Part shown: positions 45,101-51,976 of the stretch, piece by piece
Numbering within the stretch: position 1 is the stretch's first letter
Layout of the letters: each line of letters begins with the position of its first letter
Assembly: GCA_944383545.1 (NCBI GenBank)
Contig: CALWPY010000014.1
Span: 1-51,976, forward strand
Length of the DNA stretch: 51,976 nucleotides
Origin: an uncultured Lachnospiraceae bacterium
Lineage (GTDB): Bacteria; Bacillota; Clostridia; Lachnospirales; Lachnospiraceae
Direction of reading: 5' to 3'
Notes under the pieces: generated by a model
What the model was told of the DNA's origin: nothing
Database searches by the model: none
The model's input: only the letters and a program-made list of their open reading frames with translations
Program-made: the position numbers and the translations under genes

Positions 45101-47480
45101 TAACAGTTGTTCCGTCTGTAGTGTCAGATTTTTTAACCTCAACCTGATATTTTCCACTCGAATCTGCTGTTACCGCTGAATATTCACCATTATCCTGACT
45201 TACTGCAAGGGTTTGTATGCCGGAATTATAATTTCCTGAAGAGTCACCTGCAGTAAATATTATTGTCAAATTACGATACCAGTCATTATTTTGTGCACTA
45301 GATGTCACTCCATTATAACTGATAGAAGGATTTGTTATATCCACAAAGAGAATTGTTGCATCTTTGCTTCCTTCAGCCCCATTAGTGTTTTTTGCAGTAA
45401 ACTTATAATTTCTTTCCATAGAGGAAGTTTCAGTCATATTATATACTATATCAGTAGTATAATCCGTCTCGCCCTGCTTTATATATGACTGTCCTTTGTT
45501 TACGGAAGATGTATCAATCGAGCCCGTTTTGTCAGTTAATGATACTGTATCTGTATCTATAGGTACGTCAGAGGTTATGGTTACCTTTATAGAATAAAAA
45601 GTAGCATTCGTAAGTATACCTACCTTTTCTCCTACCACCCAGTTATTATTCTGAGTACTGTCTCCATATGCATTATTCATTGAATTTGAAAAATCAAATT
45701 CAATCTCTATATCTACATTATCCTTATAATACTCAAGACTTGTAATTTGCTCATCACTTAGCACATTACCTGCTTTATCTTTTAAGGTGACATAATATGT
45801 AACTGTTTTTCCCTTAAATTCTTCATTATCTACAGGTACCGGTATATTTATATCCATGTTACTACCGTTTACAGTTCCTGATACATTGGAAACAGTCGTC
45901 GTCCCTTCACTTCCCGAAACGGTATAATATACCTCATAACTTTCTACTCCCGAAATATTATCTGTAGCTGTAAAGTTAATATTGTATGCTTTTTTATATG
46001 TACATTTTTCGTCTTGACCTAATTCCTCTGACTGTCCGCTTTCTGTTACTTTTACAGAATTTTCTGCTATTTTAGGAGCTTCTGTGTCATAACATACACT
46101 GAAAACAAATGAAGCCTTTTTTCCCACTCTATTGTCCGCTGTTATTTTATAATATTTTATGCAATCATTACTCGGTCTTTCTATACTGTAAGATTCTGTG
46201 GATGTGTACCATGATTGCATGTCAACCCATTCATCTCCATCATCACTTGACTCTAATTTTATATACATGACATCTGTTGCAGAAGTTATATCCCATGTCA
46301 CATCAACATTGCCCGTTGTGCTATAAAGCAACGCGTTCTCCTTTATAGCCAGTGCATCGCCTCCGTTTACAGTAACATTCACATTGCTAATAGTTATATC
46401 TGAAGATAAATAACTTATTATTACCGTTTTTTTATCAGACTCGTTTCCTGCGGAATCTTTAACAGAAATTTCATAAGTAACTTTTTTTCCTGCATCCTGC
46501 TCTGAAGGATTAATAGTATATTCGTATTTATACTGACCATCTGCTTCACTTCCGGTGATATTTACGTTTTGCTCCGTTCCGTCCTTTTTTACCACCAGCG
46601 TTCCGTTTTCACCTGCCGTAACTGAAACTGTGTGGGGTATTATAATTAATTGATCTGACAGCGTTGTTTCATTTCCCGTTACAGAGCTTCCGTCTATCTG
46701 AAAATCACTTATTACAGGTGCTTTATTATCACAATCCGCAGTAGCAGAAGATACTGCCTGTGTATCAGGGTTTCCGTCACCGTTAGAATCCAAACCTATA
46801 TATCCGTAATAAGCTGCCTCTGTACCGTCATTAATGTCAAAAGTATTTTGTGACTGCCATTCAAGACCACTGTCAGCATTACTTTGAGATATTGAATAAT
46901 AAATATCTCCGTAATAATATGTTCCTGCATCAGAAATACTTGAAACACTGTTTACAATGCTTTCTGTGGTTGTAGTGCCACTTGTAACTGAGGCTTTTTT
47001 CGTTGTGCCGTCATATGAAATTTGAACACTTCCTGACAGCCACTCTGCCTCTGTGTAGCCGTCTGCCGTTAATTCGATTGAAGGGCTCAAGTCCGCTATA
47101 CTGTCCTCCTGCTTACATACGTATATGTATAAACTTGATGCATTTATAGTACCGGATGTTATCTCACTGGATTTATCGGCACTGTATTTAACCACATAAC
47201 CCTGACCGTCTACAGTATCGCCTAACTGTGCATTAATATTGGAAATATCATAAGTAATATTTCCCGAAGAATAATACTTCAAAGTAATTGTTTTTGTAAC
47301 AGTATCTGCCGTACTTGCTTCATTTATAACTAACGTAGGAATAGAAGTTACTTCGGTATCATCAGCTGCTTCCGCCCTCTCATTCCTGTTATCAATATAA
47401 ACAACACCAAGCACCATAACAATCGCCATTACTATGGCGGTTACTTTTGATAAAATTTTTCGTCTTACAGTTCCTTTCAT
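42165..47480 (-). CDS. Giant membrane-anchored surface protein with Ig-like repeats (1,771 aa)
   Basis: The protein starts with a signal peptide (basic start, hydrophobic 13-28, likely cut after AEA near residue 38) and ends with a membrane helix (WIIIICVVLVAALIIFIILL) and KRRKKDK, so it is anchored in the membrane with almost all of it outside. From about residue 250 it has about 12 units of roughly 100 residues, each opening with a D-x-T/K-APE-type strand (near residues 250, 462, 710, 817, 937, 1053, 1157, 1270, 1370, 1471, 1570 and 1650), as in bacterial Ig-like surface domains. No LPXTG signal. Role in adhesion or envelope scaffolding is inferred; it is fourth gene after a kinase in one operon. 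Confidence 0.88.
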   Translation of the reverse strand: MKGTVRRKILSKVTAIVMAIVMVLGVVYIDNRNERAEAADDTEVTSIPTLVINEASTADTVTKTITLKYYSSGNITYDISNINAQLGDTVDGQGYVVKYSADKSSEITSGTINASSLYIYVCKQEDSIADLSPSIELTADGYTEAEWLSGSVQISYDGTTKKASVTSGTTTTESIVNSVSSISDAGTYYYGDIYYSISQSNADSGLEWQSQNTFDINDGTEAAYYGYIGLDSNGDGNPDTQAVSSATADCDNKAPVISDFQIDGSSVTGNETTLSDQLIIIPHTVSVTAGENGTLVVKKDGTEQNVNITGSEADGQYKYEYTINPSEQDAGKKVTYEISVKDSAGNESDKKTVIISYLSSDITISNVNVTVNGGDALAIKENALLYSTTGNVDVTWDITSATDVMYIKLESSDDGDEWVDMQSWYTSTESYSIERPSNDCIKYYKITADNRVGKKASFVFSVCYDTEAPKIAENSVKVTESGQSEELGQDEKCTYKKAYNINFTATDNISGVESYEVYYTVSGSEGTTTVSNVSGTVNGSNMDINIPVPVDNEEFKGKTVTYYVTLKDKAGNVLSDEQITSLEYYKDNVDIEIEFDFSNSMNNAYGDSTQNNNWVVGEKVGILTNATFYSIKVTITSDVPIDTDTVSLTDKTGSIDTSSVNKGQSYIKQGETDYTTDIVYNMTETSSMERNYKFTAKNTNGAEGSKDATILFVDITNPSISYNGVTSSAQNNDWYRNLTIIFTAGDSSGNYNSGIQTLAVSQDNGEYSAVTADSSGKYQVEVKKSDTTDGTTVKVKAVDNAGNVIYWPEANNENAVETYKVDNTAPELSIEVTTENADEILTGQTVSGNPVINASIKQGDELGGSAGITIRYTDSNGNSSIVYNDGNTNGADISINTKLSQLLNGNMIENEMPKDGTYEITLTASDNIGSVGPETFEITIDNTAPKISEILLNNGSGDILATIDNISDYEAENHCFDGYNGKELNVTFNVTDDTSEVSKIVVNQTTDEDTKQDVFEGVDTAAAKVTILNSTNNEGTEVELTVYDEQGNYKVYTYHFLVDSENPEAGVSVTDERYENDNSILNGDPVISSSDSDNILVDERSMVIIKPDDTRVTITNDSYKGEKKLSELIGASPADGKYTITVSAKDRAKHEATDSVSFTLDNTNPVNEMTVTAGQPAKISKYSNTSYNGAVYGQYYAGNVTLDLSVSDVNECNIIVTDNGNVINPEWTLINGVYKATVTVMPEGTHTIGLSSTDSADNSGADRSVSFTIDRTAPEITTVLNGTTLTNSTGVRYLAADASLNVSVSDTNKDSDDLTQTVRVTQPGQQTVTTTQKVGEGTGTYTTEADYEISYQSVDRAGNASEVRTVNFRVDKTAPELSITGTTEGGTSTSQVTMTFGIKEAFYWDMPAGRIDVYRAIDGTQESLVTTIDFAPDSADDTLSQTFTEDGEYRFEFTAEDRTGNSATRSYTFILDRNAPEISLSGVKNFDVTGDSVIFNISVIEDFYTSNNLTLSGTRTDINGTMHEIDFGDYNVNSSRTSVVSREFTEDGIYDINVTSTDKAGNSTVKVIHFTIDKTPPVIIDFADYDGKVLNSFNWNYEYDDLVSDLTVCDVTVYLDGVEYDGLSEVSDGRHVLRVVAIDEMDNEVEKTIEFIIDTKAPNIMITGVEDGDNIEDAVTVMVSLQLEEDTLDSVTLNGVEQSIENNVATFTVSSEGNYEIVAKAHDEAGNTAEQTINFEYGSNFSIIWIIIICVVLVAALIIFIILLKRRKKDK

Positions 47481-47492
47481 TCTCTCACCCCT

Positions 47493-48221
47493 TTAAATGT
47501 TTTCATTCGTATGAACTATCTTTACTTCATAAACTACCGAAATTTTTCTGCCTGATTTATTTACGTCTGAGACAGGAGCGTCCATACTTCTAAGTACTCC
47601 TGTTTCCTCAGGGCTGTAATTTCCAATAATTGTGTTATCTCTGTATTTATCTGATGCCTGACTTAATACATCGGTTACTGACTCAGAAGTCAGTACATCA
47701 GTCTTTTCTGAATCAGCCAGAACATCAGTAGGCTCTTCAGATACCGCTGCAAGTACATCTGTTTTTTCATCATCTTCTGATGAGAGAACATCAGTTGTCA
47801 CATCGTTTCCATTATCATATCCTAAAACATCGGTCTTGCCGTCACCAGTGTCATATCCCAAGACATCAGTTTTATCATCATTTCCCTTAGCTCCTGTGTA
47901 TCCAAGCACCTCAGTACTTTCTTCATCCACGGCCGAGGATTTTTTTCGTAAGTTTTTTGTCCTATGCTTTAAACCGTCCGAAGTTGTATCTACGGCATCT
48001 CTTACTGTAATCCTGCTGGTTTCTGCCTTTATGGCATCCTGCTTGGATTTTGCCTCATAACCGGTTTTTTGTATTGCTTCAATACTCTTTCTTTGTGTAT
48101 GTCCGGTCAAATCTCCAAAGACCTTAGGAATTTTAAGAACAAAGAACAGTACGACCGTCACTATGAGAAACATTATGGCAAGTACCAGACCACCGTAAAA
48201 TAACACTCTGTATAATCCCAT
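47493..48221 (-). CDS. Membrane protein with TDVL-repeat cytoplasmic tail
   Basis: A 242-residue protein with one N-terminal membrane helix (about residues 4-28), a basic stretch after it, and a disordered acidic tail. The tail holds eight T-[DE]-V-L motifs plus one TGVL, spaced 9-24 residues (three as TxVLGY), suggestive of repeated phospho-acceptor sites in a kinase operon. Positive charges after the helix place the tail inside the cell, on the kinase side. The ATG at 48221 is chosen; a longer reading runs into the kinase gene in another frame. The gene starts 4 bases after the kinase stop. I recognise no named family. Confidence 0.8.
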   Translation of the reverse strand: MGLYRVLFYGGLVLAIMFLIVTVVLFFVLKIPKVFGDLTGHTQRKSIEAIQKTGYEAKSKQDAIKAETSRITVRDAVDTTSDGLKHRTKNLRKKSSAVDEESTEVLGYTGAKGNDDKTDVLGYDTGDGKTDVLGYDNGNDVTTDVLSSEDDEKTDVLAAVSEEPTDVLADSEKTDVLTSESVTDVLSQASDKYRDNTIIGNYSPEETGVLRSMDAPVSDVNKSGRKISVVYEVKIVHTNENI

Positions 48222-48225
48222 CTTC

Positions 48226-50373
48226 TCACTCTCCCATCTGTTCCGAAATTCCTGCAGCCCCGTCTTCTGCAGTACTGTCTTCTTCTGTACCTTCTGTTGA
48301 AACAGAATAATCATGTGACTTAAGCTTTTCCATTGTAGCCATTCTCTTTGCCCATGTAGCATTATTCGTTATATTTTTAACAGAACTTCCTTCTTCATAT
48401 ACTGTAAGTATCATCACTGCCTGAGCTTCAGTCCATTGTTCAGGGTCTGATTCAATATCTTCCAGATATTCATATATATAGTTCAAATGCTCTGCATATA
48501 TTCTGTTGCTGTAATCACTGTCCTTCCCGATTATGCCTTCTGCTTCCTCGTATATGGAAACAGCTTCGTCATAATCGCCTTTTATACCATAAATTTCAGC
48601 AATCTTGCACATTTTTATCACATATGCCCTGTTATACGCCTGCACATTTTCATTGTTACTGTTCGTTCCCAAAACATCTGCAGGTATCTGATTTATAACA
48701 TTCTGACACGCCTGAACAGCCATGTCATAATAGGTTTCATCTTCCTTTTCTTCTGCCAATGTCTCATAAATCACGGAAAGACTGTCATTGTAGCTGTAAA
48801 GATACTTAGATGCATCTTCGCCCGTATATTCATCCAAATCCTCTAATGCCTGAGTCATGGTTTCTTCTGCCTTTTCAGCTACCCCTTCTGTCTGAATATA
48901 TGTGGTGTAAATTCTTCCCAATGTCTCATAATTTACAAATTTTTCTTCATCATCATTTGAAAATCTGCTTATATTATACGAAGCAAACCCGTCGACATTC
49001 TGCATAAGCTCACTTACATCTACGTTTGTACTTGAAAGAATAAGTGAGATACTTCCGTAATATGCCGCCAGCTCACCATAATCCTCGTCGTTTTCGTCTA
49101 CCATTCTGAAATACTGGGTTGCAGCGCTGTAATCTTCAAGCTCCACAAAATAGGTTATACCCATTTTATATAACACTTCATTCTGTTTATCTACGTTGCC
49201 GTAACCGTTTTTTATTCTGTTTGCAATCACATTCAGTCCGTCTTCAAGAGAAAGCTGTGAAACTCCCTCTTCATTTACGTCATGTTCCGAGTCTATGTAA
49301 AGGTCTATGTATTTTACATAAGCCTCTGATTCTTCTCCTATTAAATCAAATGCAGATTTATACTCATCAGCCGCCTGACGGTAATCCCCTTCTGCTTTTG
49401 CTTCATTTCCTGATTCTATGTATGCTGTATAATTTTCGTTTTCAATCCTTTTTATTCCGGTGTAACCCACTATAGTGGTTGCCGCCGCAACAATAGTAAG
49501 CGCCGCCGATACTGCAAATAATGTCATTTTCTTTTTATTTGCCCTGCGGTATGAATCATCGAGCTCCGTATAATGGTCAAGGGCATATAAAAGTTCCGAA
49601 CACGACTGGTATCTGTCGTTCGGATTTGGCTGTGTACACTTTAAAATTATTTTTTCAAGCCCTGTTGAAAGAGCCGGATTCCACTGTCTTATCGGCTTCA
49701 TTTCATAAGGCGGCTCACATGGATTTTTTCCTGTAACTATATGATAAAGAGTTGCACCGAGATTATATATGTCTGTTCTGGCGTCAGTCTTATAAAGACC
49801 TCTTCCCTGTGCATCGCCAAACTGCTCAGGTGCAGCATAGCCTCTCGTTCCTAATGCCGTGGTGTCAGCGTTGTTTTCTATTGTATATTCTTTTGCCGTT
49901 CCAAAGTCTATCAGCTTTACGCCGCCCTCCGGCTTGAGCATGACATTGGAAGGCTTCATGTCCCTGTATATTATAGGCGGATTCATGGAATGAAGATAGT
50001 CCAGAGCACTGGCAAGCTGGCGTCCCCATTCTATGACTTTATCCTGGGGCTGTGCTCCCTCTTCTTTTAATACCTCTGCCAGATTTGTTCCCTCAATGAA
50101 ATCCATTACTACATAAATGATACCCTTCTGGTTAATGATATCAACTATTCGCGGAAGTACGGGGTGGTCAACATTTTTTAATATGTTAGCTTCTCTTTCA
50201 AGTCCCTTGAGGAGAGTTTCAGCGCTTTTGGAGCCGTCATTTTTTATTTCCTTGACCGCCCACTGCTTATTTAATCTGTTATCTCTCGCAAGGTATACAA
50301 TTGACATTCCACCCCTGCCGATTTCCTTTAATATTTCATATTTTCCGTCTAAGACCATACCTTCTTTAGCCAT
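48226..50373 (-). CDS. Transmembrane Hanks-type Ser/Thr kinase with helical-repeat ectodomain
   Basis: A 715-residue kinase. Residues 10-270 form the kinase domain: glycine loop GRGGMS (19-24), Lys41, catalytic loop YRDMKPSN with Asp138 (the usual His is Tyr), DFG Asp156, and GTRGYAAPEQF activation segment. A membrane helix spans about 283-303. The C-terminal 400 residues are helical and acidic, with repeated short motifs like TPR units (EAKAEGDYRQAADEYKSAF), and are placed outside the cell. The kinase is active-looking. It lies 12 bases after a PP2C phosphatase gene and 4 before the TDVL-repeat gene. Confidence 0.95.
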   Translation of the reverse strand: MAKEGMVLDGKYEILKEIGRGGMSIVYLARDNRLNKQWAVKEIKNDGSKSAETLLKGLEREANILKNVDHPVLPRIVDIINQKGIIYVVMDFIEGTNLAEVLKEEGAQPQDKVIEWGRQLASALDYLHSMNPPIIYRDMKPSNVMLKPEGGVKLIDFGTAKEYTIENNADTTALGTRGYAAPEQFGDAQGRGLYKTDARTDIYNLGATLYHIVTGKNPCEPPYEMKPIRQWNPALSTGLEKIILKCTQPNPNDRYQSCSELLYALDHYTELDDSYRRANKKKMTLFAVSAALTIVAAATTIVGYTGIKRIENENYTAYIESGNEAKAEGDYRQAADEYKSAFDLIGEESEAYVKYIDLYIDSEHDVNEEGVSQLSLEDGLNVIANRIKNGYGNVDKQNEVLYKMGITYFVELEDYSAATQYFRMVDENDEDYGELAAYYGSISLILSSTNVDVSELMQNVDGFASYNISRFSNDDEEKFVNYETLGRIYTTYIQTEGVAEKAEETMTQALEDLDEYTGEDASKYLYSYNDSLSVIYETLAEEKEDETYYDMAVQACQNVINQIPADVLGTNSNNENVQAYNRAYVIKMCKIAEIYGIKGDYDEAVSIYEEAEGIIGKDSDYSNRIYAEHLNYIYEYLEDIESDPEQWTEAQAVMILTVYEEGSSVKNITNNATWAKRMATMEKLKSHDYSVSTEGTEEDSTAEDGAAGISEQMGE

Positions 50374-50385
50374 CTCAATCCCTCA

Positions 50386-51156
50386 CTAAATTGTTTTTAT
50401 TACTGCTACCGAAATATTATCAGTTTCTTTTCTGTTCTTAACAAGCTCTGTAAGATATATACAGCCGTATTTCATCTCATCCTCATTGGAAACTGCTATA
50501 GGTCCTATTTTTTCTATCATCTCTTCATCTGAAATCTGATGTCTGAAGCCGTCCGAACAGAGCATATATACTGCATTTTTACTAAGCTGGCCTTTTACGA
50601 AATCCGGCTCAACCACCTGTGAAGCCCCCACACACTGAAGCAGGACGCTTCTTCTCGGGTCAACCTTTGCCTCTTCTTCGCTCATTCTCCCCATTGCCAC
50701 CTCTCTGGCAATAAAAGTCTGGTCCGTTGTGAGCTGTTTAACAACATTTGTCATTTCATATATACGGCTGTCACCCACATGCACGATATGATATTCCCCA
50801 TTAAACATAAGAATGGCAGATACCGTAGTACCAAGCATTATATTGTTGCTTGCTCCATAGCTTCCAAGACGTTTGTTCTGTGTCTGTATTATTTCATTCC
50901 ACTGCTCCCTTAATGTCGTAAATGAAAAATTGTTATTTAACACGTCTTTTGTAAATACTTCATCAAACCATTTTATAAAAGCTATAAGTACCTCTTTGCT
51001 TGCCAGTTCGCCCTTGGACAGACCGCCCATTCCGTCACATACAATCCCCAGAGCGGCCATTCCCGAAGGCGTATTTATTATTTTTATTGCAAGCGAATCC
51101 TGATTGGTCTCTTTTCTGATACCCACATCTGTATTATAAGCTGCTATGAACTCCAT
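50386..51156 (-). CDS. PP2C-family Ser/Thr protein phosphatase
   Basis: A 256-residue PP2C/Stp-type phosphatase. Metal-binding acidic residues occur in NQDSLA, VCDGMGG, the VGDSRIYE strand and the MLCSDGF motif, the last near residue 200. Such enzymes reverse Hanks-kinase phosphorylation. ATG at 51156 follows AAGGAG and is 1 base after the FHA gene stop, so translation is coupled; a longer reading to 51186 would overlap that gene. Next gene is the kinase. Confidence 0.96.
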   Translation of the reverse strand: MEFIAAYNTDVGIRKETNQDSLAIKIINTPSGMAALGIVCDGMGGLSKGELASKEVLIAFIKWFDEVFTKDVLNNNFSFTTLREQWNEIIQTQNKRLGSYGASNNIMLGTTVSAILMFNGEYHIVHVGDSRIYEMTNVVKQLTTDQTFIAREVAMGRMSEEEAKVDPRRSVLLQCVGASQVVEPDFVKGQLSKNAVYMLCSDGFRHQISDEEMIEKIGPIAVSNEDEMKYGCIYLTELVKNRKETDNISVAVIKTI

Positions 51157-51157
51157 A

Positions 51158-51976
51158 TTATTCTCCTTTTCTAAGAAGGAATACAAATTCCTCGTCCCCT
51201 AATTTTACTTCTGCATTGTTTTTAAGCAGAACTTCTTCTCCCTGACTAAGTTTCTTTCCGTCAACATATGTTCCGTTTGTTGAATCGTTATCCTTTATAT
51301 AGTTTACTCCGTTTCTTTGAATTATTATACAGTGCACTCTGCTTATGGCCGCATTATTATCTATGGAATAATCTGCATTTACATGAGATTTTCCGATTTT
51401 AAATTCTGGTTTTGTTATATATATTTCTTCATTATTCTTCTTTCTCACCAAATGAGGTCTCTGCTGCTGAGACACAGACTGTGGTGCGGGCTGTGGCGCC
51501 GGTGCAGGTGCAGGCTTCGGCTGCTGCATCTGCGGTGCAGGCTGTGACACAGGTGCCTGTGTTAATTTTGATGTTGATGCAGGTTTTTCCTGCTGCATCT
51601 GCGGTGCAGGCTGTGGTATCGGTGCAGGTTTCGGCTGCTGCATCTGCGGTGCAGGCTGTGGTATCGGTGCAGGTTTCGGCTGCTGCATCTGCGGTGCAGG
51701 CTGTGGCATCAGTGCAGGTTTCGGCTGCTGCATCTGCGGTGCAGGCTGTGGCATCGGTGCAGGTTTCGGCTGCTGCATCTGCGGTGCAGGCTGTGGCATC
51801 GGTGCAGGTTTTGGCTGCTGCATCTGCGGTGCAGGCTGTGGTCTCATCTGCGGTTGTTGCGGCATTGGACCTCCCTGCATCTGTGGCATACCCTGTGGTC
51901 TCATCTGCGGTTGTTGCGGCATTGGACCTCCCTGCATCTGTGGCATACCCTGTGGATTCGGCTGGAAATTATTGCT
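51158..51976 (-). CDS. FHA-domain protein with Pro/Gln-rich repeats (5' end cut by window)
   Basis: The reading frame is open to the right edge, so the start lies beyond it. The visible part has a Met/Pro/Gln-rich repetitive region (two 19-residue units, then about six PAPQMQQPKPA-type units of 15 residues) and, in the last 95 residues, an FHA domain: FKIGKSHVNADY, ISRVHCIIIQ, DNDSTNGTYVDGKKL and a final ...FVFLL strand. FHA domains bind phospho-threonine; Rad53-FHA2-like types prefer Leu/Ile at +3. First visible gene of the kinase operon, so a reader of its phosphorylation is the natural role. Confidence 0.93.
   Translation of the reverse strand, partial: SNNFQPNPQGMPQMQGGPMPQQPQMRPQGMPQMQGGPMPQQPQMRPQPAPQMQQPKPAPMPQPAPQMQQPKPAPMPQPAPQMQQPKPALMPQPAPQMQQPKPAPIPQPAPQMQQPKPAPIPQPAPQMQQEKPASTSKLTQAPVSQPAPQMQQPKPAPAPAPQPAPQSVSQQQRPHLVRKKNNEEIYITKPEFKIGKSHVNADYSIDNNAAISRVHCIIIQRNGVNYIKDNDSTNGTYVDGKKLSQGEEVLLKNNAEVKLGDEEFVFLLRKGE
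51588..51857 (-). repeat. 45-bp tandem repeat in FHA gene
   Basis: The unit GGCTGCTGCATCTGCGGTGC recurs at 51633, 51678, 51723, 51768 and 51813 in exact 45-bp steps, with a diverged unit near 51588. It encodes the 15-residue Pro/Gln/Met-rich units of the FHA protein; near-identity suggests recent expansion. Confidence 0.9.
51841..51954 (-). repeat. 57-bp perfect tandem duplication in FHA gene
   Basis: 51841-51897 and 51898-51954 are identical, encoding two 19-residue Met/Pro/Gln/Gly-rich units. The array may continue past the window. Confidence 0.9.

Noticed and set aside
48222-48362. Longer N-terminus of the TDVL protein
   Set aside because: The extra 47 codons overlap the kinase gene in another frame; the ATG at 48221 just after the kinase stop starts a clean membrane helix.
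51588-51954. Regular repeats that might suggest a CRISPR array
   Set aside because: Units are contiguous without unique spacers, stay in frame and encode Pro/Gln-rich peptide in the FHA gene.

Overview
The window (about 52 kb) looks like chromosome of a low-GC anaerobic Firmicute, most likely a gut or rumen Lachnospiraceae. This rests on AT-rich third codon positions, strong AGGAGG ribosome-binding sites and consensus TTGACA/TATAAT promoters, and on the clostridial gene order aspS-hisS-hemZ-MBL-rel-apt-recJ-secDF-SCIFF maturase-SCIFF peptide-small membrane protein. Genus cannot be assigned from sequence alone. Nearly all genes lie on the minus strand.

Region 1 (1-660): the end of a GC-rich integrated element. 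It carries the start of a ParA-type ATPase gene, three hairpin terminators and short repeats, and abuts the 3' end of rpsI. The last roughly 45 bases of rpsI have the element's base composition, so the S9 gene appears to have been re-ended by integration. Region 2 (660-9,980): rplM-rpsI with a consensus promoter and leader; a response regulator-kinase-CDF metal transporter operon; a DUF4342/UBA-like membrane protein; a second two-component system wrapped around an ABC exporter; a chagasin-like lipoprotein; and a small HTH protein. Region 3 (10,017-13,650): a sulfur-assimilation operon cysK-Rrf2 regulator-metY, where the regulator ends in a CysK-docking-like C-terminus, then the divergent 5-formyl-THF cyclo-ligase gene.

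Region 4 (13,689-24,107): a beta-1,4-galactan/galacto-oligosaccharide locus resembling ganSPQAB of Bacillus. It has a binding protein, two permeases, GH53 and GH42 enzymes and a LacI regulator, with shared operators at both promoters, plus two unfamiliar members: a 613-aa NodB/GH57-like barrel protein and a 70-aa zinc-ribbon protein. No ABC ATPase is present, so a shared one elsewhere is expected. Region 5 (24,264-27,084): a ribbon-helix-helix protein, a DUF4153/4173-type membrane protein, and an XRE regulator with a DUF2975 membrane protein. A perfect operator-like palindrome sits next to a consensus promoter.

Region 6 (27,089-41,406): the housekeeping block, from aminoacyl-tRNA synthetases through the stringent response, purine salvage, DNA repair and protein export to the SCIFF ribosomal peptide system, whose 46-aa precursor gene is easily missed. 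Region 7 (41,513-51,976): a tightly packed six-gene operon, FHA protein-PP2C phosphatase-membrane Ser/Thr kinase-membrane protein with repeated Thr-Asp-Val-Leu motifs-1,771-aa Ig-like surface protein-HAD phosphatase. I regard this as the best candidate for an undescribed system. The inferred circuit is that the kinase phosphorylates the TDVL threonines, the phosphatase reverses this, and the FHA domain docks on them, all linked to a cell-surface protein. The FHA gene runs off the right edge of the window.
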